Origin: JADJXV01 sp046328995
GTDB taxonomy: Bacteria > Bacteroidota > Ignavibacteria > Kapaibacteriales > UBA961
Assembly (NCBI GenBank): GCA_046328995.1
Contig: JAXLVN010000004.1
Span: forward strand, 1-64,000
DNA length: 64,000 nt
Reading direction: 5' to 3'
The notes under the pieces are model-generated. The model saw nothing but the letters and a program-made list of their open reading frames with translations. It had not been told where the DNA came from and did no database searches. How positions within the stretch are numbered: the first letter of the stretch is position 1; each line of letters starts with the position of its first letter. Of the stretch, positions 7,651-16,775 are shown one piece after another. Both the position numbers and the translations under genes were made by a program.

Positions 7651-9990
7651 ATGCAACGTTTATTCACAATGATATTCATCGCAACTCTCTTCTGCAGCAG
7701 CACCTACGCACCTGCTCAAGAGAAACCGCATGGCGCTCGTATTCTCAGTGGCACACCGGGTACGGTGCTGTTTGATTTGAAGGGGCATATCGGCACAGTG
7801 GCGATGGCGCGGTGGAGTCCGGACGAGACCAAAGTCGTCACTGCCGGCGCCGACGGCGATGCTATCATTTGGTCTGTTCTTACTGCCAATAAACTCATCA
7901 CTCTGCATCACGCCGACCCGGTGACGGACGCACGGTGGAGCCCTAACGGCGCTATAGTCGCCACCCTAAGCAATGACATTGCAGTACTGTGGTCGGCAAC
8001 GACCGGGGCACAGATTACTGCACTCAACGGTCATACCAAGGCGCTAAGCGGCATAGCATGGAGCCCGGATGGGTCGAAACTTGCCACCGTGAGCGCTGAT
8101 GCTACATTGATGGTATGGTCAGGTACAACGGGCGCAAATCTTCTTACCTGTAAAGGACATACCGGTGAAGTTACGAGCGTAATGTGGAGTCCGGACGGTT
8201 CGAAACTTGCCACGTCAAGCAAGGACAATTCATCAATTCTCTGGTCGGCTGCGACCGGCGAAAAACTCTTTACCTTGCAGCAAACTGCGAAGATTAACGG
8301 CGTGATGTGGAGTCCGGACGGCACGAAAGTGCTGACGATATCCTCCGGTTTTGAAAATGGAGCAGTCTTATGGTCGGCTGCCACTGGAGAGAGACTCCGC
8401 GTCTTTGATTATGCATTTGAAGTGTTTGCGGCTGATTGGAGCCCTGACGGAACGAAAATCGCGTTTTCGGGGTTAGGCAAACCGCCTCTCATTTGGTCGG
8501 TGACGACAGAAAAAGAGCTTTTTTCGTTAAGCGAGGGCGGAATGCCTATACGATGGAGTCCGGATGGCAATAGAATCGCTACTGTCTTCCCGTCCGAAAT
8601 AGCTGTCTTCTCGGGGACAAACGGCGCAAAGCTCTGCACGCTTATTGACCAAGGTCCGAGCATCGATTGGAGTGCCGATGGCTCGAAAATTCTTACTTCC
8701 GTCAGTATTTGCTCGGCGGAAACCGGGAAAAACCTCACGTTCTTCGGTGGTCATGCCGGTCAGGTTGATAATCTGCGCTGGAGCACTGATGGCGCAAGTG
8801 TAACCACGATAAGCGGTGACGACAGAATGTGCTTGCTGTGGTCAGCCAAGAACGGTAGCAAAACCTCAACCTTGCGAACGTTCTACCCTGACGCAATGAC
8901 TGCCACACATCTGAGCCCGGATGGATCAAAAGTAATCCTCAAGAATACAAAAGACAGTACCACATCTATCTGGTCGGTCGAAAACAATCAAAAGCTGGCT
9001 ACTTTCCCGGTCAATCTCATGAAATCGACGGTCAAGTGGAGTCCGGACGGATCGAAAATCACTACACGCGCAAGTGACAGCACCGTGACGGTGTGGAATG
9101 CCGGAAATGTTCAGCAAATATATACTGTTAAAGGTTCTGAAATAAAGGGTTGGAATCCGGACATGTCCAAATTTTTCATGACCGGATACAAGAATACGGG
9201 CGGTGTCTATTCTGCTGCAACGGGTGAAAAACTGATCTCGATGGACACAACCTATCAGTTCACCCCGGGTGAACTATCCTGGAGTCCGGACGGCACAAAA
9301 TTCCTATCCACGAAGACAAATTCAGCCGTTATTTGGTCATCGGATTCCGGTGAAAAACTCTTTACATTATCAGGAAATGGCTTTTCCATAACCGGTGCGC
9401 TTTGGAGTCCGGACGGCAGAAAAATTGCCATCGCCTGTGATACGACCCTGACGATATGGTCGGTTGCCACGCGCGATGCACTCGTGACGATAACGTCACC
9501 GACGGAGTACATTATCGGTATTCGATGGAGCCCGGACGGTTCGAAAATTGCAACCGTCATGACAGAGAACACACCGGTCGTATGGTCGGCAGAGACCGGC
9601 GATAAGCTCTATGCATTGGCCGGGCATACCGCAGAAATTACTGCATTGCAATGGTCTCCGGACGGCTCACGCATCGCCACGGCAAGCAAGGATAAAACCG
9701 CAAAAATCTGGTACATTGCCGAGCCTATAGGGGTGGACGAGGGCATCGAAACAGTATCTGCGGAATTTACTCTCTACCCGAATCCCGCATCCAAGAATAT
9801 CCACCTGACGTTTGGAGAATCAATCGCGCATCCGACGACACTCCGCCTTGTCACTATGCTCGGCGTGCACGCTGCGAGCGTCACACTTCCCGCCGGCACG
9901 AGTGAGTGGACAATGAGCGTGGAAGGATTACCCGCCGGCATGTACATGGCAGAGTGGAATGGTACGGCGCGCGCTGTGGTAGTGGAGTAG
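7651..9990 (+). CDS. Secreted WD40 beta-propeller protein with T9SS sorting domain (long paralogue)
   Basis: 779 residues. The first 46 residues are identical to the preceding WD40 protein (signal peptide plus the start of the first blade), and the identity extends upstream through the ribosome binding site. Residues 46-700 hold about fifteen WD40-like blades (WSPDGSK, IWS..TGEKL), enough for two propellers. Several blades lack the usual GH dipeptide and look worn. Residues 706-779 are a T9SS type A sorting domain (FTLYPNPASKNIHLTFGE) close to that of the first gene. A bidirectional terminator follows. The two genes are most likely an old duplicate pair whose ends are kept alike by gene conversion or by selection on the export signals. 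Confidence 0.9.
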   Translation: MQRLFTMIFIATLFCSSTYAPAQEKPHGARILSGTPGTVLFDLKGHIGTVAMARWSPDETKVVTAGADGDAIIWSVLTANKLITLHHADPVTDARWSPNGAIVATLSNDIAVLWSATTGAQITALNGHTKALSGIAWSPDGSKLATVSADATLMVWSGTTGANLLTCKGHTGEVTSVMWSPDGSKLATSSKDNSSILWSAATGEKLFTLQQTAKINGVMWSPDGTKVLTISSGFENGAVLWSAATGERLRVFDYAFEVFAADWSPDGTKIAFSGLGKPPLIWSVTTEKELFSLSEGGMPIRWSPDGNRIATVFPSEIAVFSGTNGAKLCTLIDQGPSIDWSADGSKILTSVSICSAETGKNLTFFGGHAGQVDNLRWSTDGASVTTISGDDRMCLLWSAKNGSKTSTLRTFYPDAMTATHLSPDGSKVILKNTKDSTTSIWSVENNQKLATFPVNLMKSTVKWSPDGSKITTRASDSTVTVWNAGNVQQIYTVKGSEIKGWNPDMSKFFMTGYKNTGGVYSAATGEKLISMDTTYQFTPGELSWSPDGTKFLSTKTNSAVIWSSDSGEKLFTLSGNGFSITGALWSPDGRKIAIACDTTLTIWSVATRDALVTITSPTEYIIGIRWSPDGSKIATVMTENTPVVWSAETGDKLYALAGHTAEITALQWSPDGSRIATASKDKTAKIWYIAEPIGVDEGIETVSAEFTLYPNPASKNIHLTFGESIAHPTTLRLVTMLGVHAASVTLPAGTSEWTMSVEGLPAGMYMAEWNGTARAVVVE

Positions 9991-10016
9991 AACAGTGCAA
10001 ACATGATACTAAAAAA

Positions 10017-10041
10017 GCCCGCGGTTTTCGCGGGCTTTTTT
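10017..10041. terminator. Bidirectional terminator between convergent genes
   Basis: Stem GCCCGCG/CGCGGGC with T6 on the plus side and A6 before it on the other. It can serve both the WD40 gene ending at 9990 and the minus-strand cyclase gene ending at 10,069. Confidence 0.85.
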
Positions 10042-10068
10042 AGTAGAACGAGAGGTAGTTTGTTTAAA

Positions 10069-12189
10069 TCAGATGAGGTATGCTTGAGAAGTCTTTTCTA
10101 AAAAATATGTTCTCATCATGCCTTTTCCTTTGATGTCTATCGTTCCACGATCGATGAAGTGGAGGGAGTTTGACGACACAGGTTCTTGGCCTGATTCATC
10201 CCTATTATTCCTAGCGTCCTTATTGTCCTTTTCTAAAACACTTCGACCGAGAGCATGCATAAATTCCTCGCTCACGTGGATTTTCCCCGGCTCGCCGTGG
10301 CTCTCCATCCTGCTTGCTGTATTGACGGCATCACCCCATAAGTCATACGAAAATTTATTCTTTCCGATGATACCGGCTACCACGCTTCCTGTGTGCATTC
10401 CGATGCGTATGCGAATACTGCTGCCTGCGAGAATGTCCGGAAAATTCTCAATTGCATGCTGCATGTCGAGAGCCATGGCAGTCAGGCGCAGAACATGGTC
10501 ATCACACTTCTCGGGCAGTCCGGCGACGACCATGTAGCAGTCGCCGATGGTTTTGATTTTTTCACAGCCGTGCTTGTCTGCTAAGCGGTCGAATGTATTG
10601 AACATGAGATCGAGTCCCTCGACAAGCTCTTCGGGAGTAATAGCATGCGACAGCTTGGTAAAGCCGACGACATCGGCAAACAGCACCGACACACTCTCAT
10701 AGCGATCGACGATTTTCTTGTCACCTCGGCGGATACGATGGGCAATATCTTTGGGGAGAATATTGTGGAGAATGCGTTCGGTAACGTCTTGTTCGCGTTG
10801 CATTTCCCCAATCTGACGTTCGAATGCCGCACGCTGTGCCTGCTTTTGGCTTGCCTCGGATTGCACTTCTTTTTCAATTGCATGGTATTTTTTGTAATGT
10901 TCGAGTGCCTTGCCGGTATCTCCCTTATATTCATAGATAGTTGCCAGACTTTTATGATTCAGGTACAAATTCCCTTTCATGCCAAGAGATTCATTCATTG
11001 CCAGTGCTTCGAGCAGTAATTCTTTGGCGATGGTTGCATCGAATCCTGCATAGACGGGCTCACCTATTGCAGAGCCGATATTACCGGTTATAAGTGCTAT
11101 ACCGGACTCTTCACCGAGCTCACGATGAATGCTGAGAGCAAGCCCATAATATTCCAATGCGTTGTCATAGTCGCCAAGTGAAATGTATGCGTTGCCGATA
11201 TTTCCCGTCACTTGCGCTGCTTCGGATTTACCGCCGATTTCCTCGTGTATGGTGAGCGAGCGGGCAAAGTATTCCAAGGCAGTTTGATAGGAGCCCTGTT
11301 GTAGATGGACTAACCCGATATTCCCAAGAATCTGTGCTGTTTCTGATTTGGCGCCGAGTGCTTCTTGGGTCTCAAGTGCTTGATTATAATACTCCAATGC
11401 TCTCTCCAATGAACCGAGCTCTGCATACAGGAGTCCCATGTTTTGTTTGACACGGGCTGCTGCCGACTTTTCGCCGAGTGTTTCATGAAGTGTGAGCGCC
11501 CGGGTAAAGTATTCGAGTGCTTTGTCATAGGTGCCGAGCATTTTAGAGATAATCCCGATATTTCCGGTGATGCTTGCAATGCCCGATCGATCGCCAAGCT
11601 CGGTATAGATGCCAAGAGCGGTGGTGTAATATTCGAGCGCTTTGGTATAATCACCGAGGTAATCATAGACAACGCCTATATTAACGGTAATACTGGCAAC
11701 CGAGGATGTATCGCCGAATTCATGATACATGGCAAGCGCTTCGGTATAGTATTCCAATGCTTTTTGATGCGAACCGAGCCGATTATAGACGAGTCCTATA
11801 TTTCCGGTGAGGCGGGCTATCGTGAGTTTATCGTCAAGCTGTGTCGATATCTTCAGCGCCCGGGCATAGTATTCGAGTGCGTTATCATACATGCCGAGAT
11901 TGCGATAGATGATGCCAATGACATTCAGTGCGCCGGCTGCACGTTGGGGATGATTGTGCTCTTCGGCGAGCGCAAGCGCCTGTCTGCCAAGCTCAAGCGA
12001 ACGGTCAAAGTCCCCGCGCATACGGGCAGTATTGGCAAGAGTGAGCAAGGCTTCGACGCGCGATACGGACTCCGGTTCGGCACGAGTCAGGACTTCACCG
12101 GCGAGCTGATCAGCTTCATCGTAATTACCTTTGGCAATTTCAGCTTGCGCTTGTTTGAGAAGTGCCTGATAATGGGTTGTTGTCATCAT
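10069..12189 (-). CDS. TPR-class III adenylate cyclase (most downstream member of the array)
   Basis: Predicted to convert ATP to cAMP and pyrophosphate in the cytoplasm as a homodimer; no signal peptide or membrane segment is visible. About ten TPRs fill residues 45-410 (pattern GNIGLVYxxLGxYxKALEYYxxAL). A charged coiled coil at about 415-470 leads into the LLHNILPKDIAHRI transducer. The cyclase domain is at about 500-706. Metal ligands are D506 (LFADVVGFT) and D550 (IKTIGDCYM). The adenine-selecting pair is K546 and D616 (SYDLWG). The transition-state pair is N623 and R627. Unlike most neighbours, its loop before DRGTIDIKGKG is a 30-residue hydrophilic stretch without a palindrome. The gene stands alone, divergent from the TPR-kinase at 12,590. 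ATP rather than GTP specificity is inferred from K/D. Confidence 0.93.
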   Translation of the reverse strand: MMTTTHYQALLKQAQAEIAKGNYDEADQLAGEVLTRAEPESVSRVEALLTLANTARMRGDFDRSLELGRQALALAEEHNHPQRAAGALNVIGIIYRNLGMYDNALEYYARALKISTQLDDKLTIARLTGNIGLVYNRLGSHQKALEYYTEALAMYHEFGDTSSVASITVNIGVVYDYLGDYTKALEYYTTALGIYTELGDRSGIASITGNIGIISKMLGTYDKALEYFTRALTLHETLGEKSAAARVKQNMGLLYAELGSLERALEYYNQALETQEALGAKSETAQILGNIGLVHLQQGSYQTALEYFARSLTIHEEIGGKSEAAQVTGNIGNAYISLGDYDNALEYYGLALSIHRELGEESGIALITGNIGSAIGEPVYAGFDATIAKELLLEALAMNESLGMKGNLYLNHKSLATIYEYKGDTGKALEHYKKYHAIEKEVQSEASQKQAQRAAFERQIGEMQREQDVTERILHNILPKDIAHRIRRGDKKIVDRYESVSVLFADVVGFTKLSHAITPEELVEGLDLMFNTFDRLADKHGCEKIKTIGDCYMVVAGLPEKCDDHVLRLTAMALDMQHAIENFPDILAGSSIRIRIGMHTGSVVAGIIGKNKFSYDLWGDAVNTASRMESHGEPGKIHVSEEFMHALGRSVLEKDNKDARNNRDESGQEPVSSNSLHFIDRGTIDIKGKGMMRTYFLEKTSQAYLI

Positions 12190-12589
12190 ATGCTATGAGA
12201 TTGTTGTTGTACGGGGGTGGGGGAATAGAGATAGTTTCATAATACTCTTGCCTTTGATGCCGCTACCTTTGAATTGGAGGCACAATATGGATGATGCAGA
12301 CAAGCCGGGGCGGGCACGACCTGCCCTTTCCGGCATTGATAATGTTTGATAATTCCACCTGTGTGCAAATTTACGGTTTTGTGGTGTCTTGTGCGCTTTT
12401 CGTAGCCACGCTCGGTCATCATTACCCGGTAAATTATGCGGGGAGGTCGAAAACAAGACTCTTCAATCGCCGAGATTCCTTATTTTTGCTGCCGGGAGTC
12501 GCTAGCGGAGCGGAACGGGCAGTAATCAAGAAAAGATGCACTTCCTTGCTTGTTAAATAGTTACCATTTTTCGGGCCTACCCCCGAACC
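12190..12589. other. Divergent promoter region with a cyclase remnant
   Basis: This 400-bp spacer lies between the leftward cyclase and the rightward histidine kinase. It holds a cyclase 3'-end fossil at 12,223-12,291. The rest should contain two divergent promoters, but no convincing box or Shine-Dalgarno is visible. Confidence 0.55.
12223..12291 (-). pseudogene. Remnant of a cyclase C-terminus
   Basis: Minus-strand translation reads LCLQFKGSGIKGKSIMKLSLF, which aligns with the LQFIERGEIDIKGKGIMKTYFLE tail of the neighbouring cyclases with small gaps. Only the last 20 or so codons survive. It suggests that a cyclase gene once stood to the right and was removed, perhaps when the oppositely oriented kinase gene arrived. 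Confidence 0.6.
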
Positions 12590-14554
12590 ATGAGACCAAC
12601 ACACGTGAAGACAACACAAGACTCGGCGAAATTACACGAACTTCTTACGCAGATAGAAGCTGAATACTCAGGTACATCTCCCGGAAAATGGGAGATGATA
12701 GCAGCACTGTGCGATCAGGCAGAGCCGCTCGCTACGGCACTCGGCGATGAGCAGTCTCTCTATCTGCTACACCTCCGCCGCGCCTCATGCCTGCGTTCTG
12801 CCCACGATTACCCGGCAGCGCTTGCCCTTGCTCGGACATGTATCGACTATTTTGCCGGTCGAAATAAACTGTACTGGCTGCAGGCACTACAGCCCGCCGG
12901 CAATGCAGTCTGGAATTTAGGCGATTACAGCGCCGCACTCGACTATTTTGAGACGAGTCTTCGACTAAGCAGGGAGCTCGGGCTTGAACAGGAAGAGTCG
13001 ATGGCACTCACCAATCTTGGTGCCGCACAGAGCCGCCTCGGAGAATATGAGCAGGCAATCGAATCATATACGGCAAGCTTGGAGATTAAAAATAAACTCC
13101 ATGATATCAAAGGCGTTGCAGTAGTGCTCGGGAATCTTGGCAATGTGTATCAATACCAGCATAATTACGAAGCGGCCGCCGAATATTACCAGCAGAGTAT
13201 GACCCGCGCCTACGAGGTCAAGGACTCGGCTCATATTGCCCGTATGCTTAATAATCTCGGCGCAATGCATTATGTCCAGCAATCATACCCGCCGGCATTG
13301 GAGTATTTTCTGCAAGCGCTGAATCTGCTGAGAGATGAGTTCGACTCCGACTCCCATCCGTCAATTCCCACCCTGCTCGGGCATATAGGTGAAGTCTATC
13401 ATTTTCTCGAGCAATTCGAAGTAGCCGCCGGATACATGAATCAAGCACTCGAAGCCGTTATCAAGCAGGGCAATCAATCGCGTCTGCATGTGATACTCTC
13501 AGGATTTAGCGGACTCTATGCAAATGAAAAGTATAGGGAATTCTCGCTCCCGAAAGCGAAGGAGTATATGCGACAAGCCCTTGAAATTGCAAAAGAAATC
13601 AACGAACGTCCCGTCTTCGCCAAGTACTCCGATAGGCTCGCTCAGATCGAATACCAACTCGGTAATTATGCCGAAGCATACGCCTGCCTGCAAAATTCCA
13701 TTGCCTATGCTACCGATCTGCGCTCGGAAGAGCTCGACGAAAAGCTCCGCGCTATGCATGTGCAGCATCAGGTAGAACAGCTCAAAAAAGAAGCCGAAAT
13801 CGCGCGATTGAAAAATACGGTGCTCGAAGTGTCGAATAAGCATCTCGAAGAACTCAACGCCATCAAGAATACCTTCCTCGGTATAGCAGCGCATGACCTC
13901 AAGAACCCTTTAAGTTCCATCAAAATGCTCGCCCGTATGCTCGAAGAATACGCCGATGTGATGTCGGTCGAAGATGTGCGGAACTCGGCACGAGATATTG
14001 GTGTATCGAGTTCGCAAATGTTTGACCTGATCGTAAGTCTGCTCGATGTCAATGCCCTTGAGCAAGGCAGAGTCAATCTCTCGATGCAGATTATTGAAGT
14101 CGGTGAACTCGTGAGCCGCACAGCCGAGGGCTACCGCGCCCGCGCCGAAAAAAAGGGGATCGTGCTCCTTGTCGAGTCCCGGCAATGCTACGCACTGATC
14201 GACAGCACGAAATTCATACAGATTACCGAAAACCTCATCTCGAATGCCATTAAATTTTCGCCTCATCACCGGAAGATATATATCTCGATCGGCAGAGTAG
14301 AACAGGGGAAGGTGCGCCTCAGCGTTCGTGACGAAGGCGAGGGGATCGCCCCGGAAGAAATGCATAAGCTGTTCGCGAAGTTCGAACGCCTGAACGCGCA
14401 GCCGACGGGGGGCGAACACTCCACCGGGCTCGGGCTCTCGATTGTCAAGCAGCTTGCCGAACTCATGAACGGGCGGGTGTGGTGCGAGTCGGTCTATGGT
14501 GAGGGAGCGACTTTTAGTGCAGAATTCCCGGAATACGATATCACGCAAGAATAA
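12590..14554 (+). CDS. TPR-histidine kinase (soluble, plus strand)
   Basis: Sensor kinase expected to autophosphorylate on His and pass phosphate to a response regulator not found here. 654 residues: about eight TPRs at 30-390 (AIESYTASLEIKNKL, ALEYFLQALNLL), a coiled coil at 390-425, HisKA with H435 in AAHDLKNPL, and HATPase_c with N552 (LISNAIKF), G1 DEGEGI, the F-box-like LFAKFERL and G2 GGEHSTGLGLSIV. It has no membrane segment or receiver. Its kinase domain is clearly different from the other two kinases in the window, which resemble each other. It is the only plus-strand member of the array. Its TAA stop (14,552-14,554) directly abuts the stop of the convergent cyclase gene. The start has no obvious ribosome binding site. 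Confidence 0.93.
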   Translation: MRPTHVKTTQDSAKLHELLTQIEAEYSGTSPGKWEMIAALCDQAEPLATALGDEQSLYLLHLRRASCLRSAHDYPAALALARTCIDYFAGRNKLYWLQALQPAGNAVWNLGDYSAALDYFETSLRLSRELGLEQEESMALTNLGAAQSRLGEYEQAIESYTASLEIKNKLHDIKGVAVVLGNLGNVYQYQHNYEAAAEYYQQSMTRAYEVKDSAHIARMLNNLGAMHYVQQSYPPALEYFLQALNLLRDEFDSDSHPSIPTLLGHIGEVYHFLEQFEVAAGYMNQALEAVIKQGNQSRLHVILSGFSGLYANEKYREFSLPKAKEYMRQALEIAKEINERPVFAKYSDRLAQIEYQLGNYAEAYACLQNSIAYATDLRSEELDEKLRAMHVQHQVEQLKKEAEIARLKNTVLEVSNKHLEELNAIKNTFLGIAAHDLKNPLSSIKMLARMLEEYADVMSVEDVRNSARDIGVSSSQMFDLIVSLLDVNALEQGRVNLSMQIIEVGELVSRTAEGYRARAEKKGIVLLVESRQCYALIDSTKFIQITENLISNAIKFSPHHRKIYISIGRVEQGKVRLSVRDEGEGIAPEEMHKLFAKFERLNAQPTGGEHSTGLGLSIVKQLAELMNGRVWCESVYGEGATFSAEFPEYDITQE

Positions 14555-16762
14555 TCATCGAGGGGTGGTTTTCTCCAGAAAATAGGTCTTCATTATTCCT
14601 TTGCCTTTGATGGCCATCTCGCCGCGTTCGATGAATTGTAGAGACGCAATATTTTGCGTCTCTACGGCATGTTTGAATTCCTCGCTGACATGTATTTTCC
14701 CCGCCTCGCCGTGACTCTCCATCCGACTTGCCGTATTCACTGCATCGCCCCACAAGTCATACGCGAATTTCTTCTTGCCGATGACTCCTGCGACTACTTC
14801 GCCGCTGTGAATTCCGATGCGGATTTGCACTTCTTCACCGGTGGCAATCGAACGGAATTGCTTCATTGTTTCCATCATTTCGAATGCAAAGTGAGCTATT
14901 GCTTCGGCGTGGTCTTCGCGCTGAACCGGCGCGCCGGCGACGACCATATAGGCGTCGCCGATGGTCTTGATTTTCTCCAAATCGTACTTCTCGGCGAGTG
15001 CGTCGAATTCACTGAAAATTCTATCTAACCCTTCCACAAGTTCTTCAGGGGTAATACGTTGGGAAAGTTTGGTGAAATTGACGATATCGGCAAAAAGCAC
15101 CGACACGCTCGGGATTTTCTCGGCGATAAGCTTCGTGCCGCCGAGCATTTTATTGGCAATGCTTGGGGGCAATACGTTATGGAGGAGTTGTTCGGTGGCT
15201 TGGTGCTTGGCGCGTTCGACGGCATGATTTTTCTCACGCTCGGCTTGCTTGCGATGGAAGTCGAACAGCTCGGCTTGCTTCTTCGATTCTTGGCTCTGCA
15301 CTTCTTTTTCTAAGTGGTGATACTTCTTGAAATGTACTGCAAATTCTTCCCATCTGTTTTGTTTTTCATAGAGTTCGGCGAGTGCTTTATGGCTCTCGTA
15401 TAAATTTTGCCTGACGCCGAGCTCGGTATTCATCATGATTGCTGTGAGCAAATACTTTTCTGCTTCAGCGGAATTGTGTCCACTGAATTCTTCTCGCGCA
15501 TATAACGTACCGATTGTGCTCATGACAAGGGCGACATCGGCTTTCATGCCGAGTGTTTCGTGGAGGTGAAGTGCGCGTTGGTAGTACTCCATTGCCTTGT
15601 CGTAGTCAGCTTGGGAGGAGTAGAGTATGCCGAGGTTGCCATAGACGCAGGCAATGCCATCGATCGCCCCCAGCTCTTCGTTCAATTCAACTGCTTTGGT
15701 GTAGTATTCTGATGCTTTGGTGTAATTGCCTGTTGTATTATAGACATTGCCGATATTTCCCGTCGTGATTGCAATCGAGAGTTTTATACCATGTTTTTCC
15801 TGAACAGCGAGAGCAGCATGGAAGTAGTCGAGCGCTTTGGGGTAGTCGGCCATTTTATAATACAGATTCCCCAGACTTCCATGAATACGCGACATTGACA
15901 CATCCATACCGAGTGCTTGATAGAGAGCAAGTGCCTTTGCAAAGTATTCTACTGCTTGGGTATAATCATTACAATCGAGATAGATAATCCCGATATTGCC
16001 GGTAATACTTGCTATATCTGCTTTCATGTCTAATTCTTCGTGAATCGCGAGTGCTTTCCTATTCCATTCCAGCGCCGTCGAATAATCGGCAAGATTCCAA
16101 TAGACAATTGCGGTATGCCCTATAATTCTTGCTGCCCCTTCCTTGCTTCCCAATTCTTCATGAAGAGCAAGTGCTTTCGCGTAGTATTCCAATGCTTTAG
16201 GATAATCAGCCTGATTGGAAAATACATTTGCCATCGCCCCGATGCACTTGGCTCTCTCACTCTGCATATCCAGCAGCTCAAACGCCTCAAGCGCTTTGGT
16301 GTAATACTCCAGCGCGCGCGGACTATCAGCGTGCAATTCATAAGCGGTGCCGATACCGTACATTGCTTTGGCTACGCCGGTGGTGTTGCCGTACTTTTCA
16401 TAAAATACAACAGCTTGGCTAAAACATTCCAATGCACTCGTATAGTCCGAAAGCTGAGCGTGTAAATTCCCGATATTGCCGTATGCTTTAGCCGTAAGGT
16501 CATGGTTATGGTACTGTTCTGCAAGCGCAAGTGCCTCTTTTGCATACGTCAATGCCTCGGCTGCCATGCCGCCTTGCCGAAGCGATGCCGAAAGTGCGAG
16601 CAAAGTCCGGCAGCGGAGTCCGGAATGTGCCTCATCCAAGGCGTCACCGGCAGGGAGAGCTTCAAGCAATGTGAGAGCGTGTGTCTTGGCTGTGATGTAA
16701 TCGAAGTGCTTTATCAGGTTTTCTAGAACTTCGACATTGTTTTGTAATTCTTCTACTACCAT
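14555..16762 (-). CDS. TPR-class III adenylate cyclase
   Basis: 735 residues with about ten TPRs (45-450), a coiled coil rich in ERKxAEREK, and the LLHNVLPPSIANKML transducer. The cyclase domain at about 553-735 belongs to the VEGLD sub-type (LVEGLDRIFSEFDALAEK). Catalytic set: D559, K599, D603, D669, N676, R680. The ATG is preceded by GGAAGGA at good spacing, 13 bp after the stop of the upstream cyclase gene, so it reads as the last cistron of that run. The loop near the end carries the AATATT-type palindrome (encoding ETQNIASLQ). Its TGA stop touches the TAA of the convergent kinase gene with no base between. Confidence 0.93.
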   Translation of the reverse strand: MVVEELQNNVEVLENLIKHFDYITAKTHALTLLEALPAGDALDEAHSGLRCRTLLALSASLRQGGMAAEALTYAKEALALAEQYHNHDLTAKAYGNIGNLHAQLSDYTSALECFSQAVVFYEKYGNTTGVAKAMYGIGTAYELHADSPRALEYYTKALEAFELLDMQSERAKCIGAMANVFSNQADYPKALEYYAKALALHEELGSKEGAARIIGHTAIVYWNLADYSTALEWNRKALAIHEELDMKADIASITGNIGIIYLDCNDYTQAVEYFAKALALYQALGMDVSMSRIHGSLGNLYYKMADYPKALDYFHAALAVQEKHGIKLSIAITTGNIGNVYNTTGNYTKASEYYTKAVELNEELGAIDGIACVYGNLGILYSSQADYDKAMEYYQRALHLHETLGMKADVALVMSTIGTLYAREEFSGHNSAEAEKYLLTAIMMNTELGVRQNLYESHKALAELYEKQNRWEEFAVHFKKYHHLEKEVQSQESKKQAELFDFHRKQAEREKNHAVERAKHQATEQLLHNVLPPSIANKMLGGTKLIAEKIPSVSVLFADIVNFTKLSQRITPEELVEGLDRIFSEFDALAEKYDLEKIKTIGDAYMVVAGAPVQREDHAEAIAHFAFEMMETMKQFRSIATGEEVQIRIGIHSGEVVAGVIGKKKFAYDLWGDAVNTASRMESHGEAGKIHVSEEFKHAVETQNIASLQFIERGEMAIKGKGIMKTYFLEKTTPR
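14638..14665. repeat. 28-bp palindrome, family B, in frame in a cyclase gene
   Basis: Arms GTAGAGACGCAA/TTGCGTCTCTAC with a TATT centre. On the minus strand it encodes ETQNIAS, 83 bp before the stop codon. Confidence 0.9.
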
Positions 16763-16775
16763 GGTATTCCTTCCA

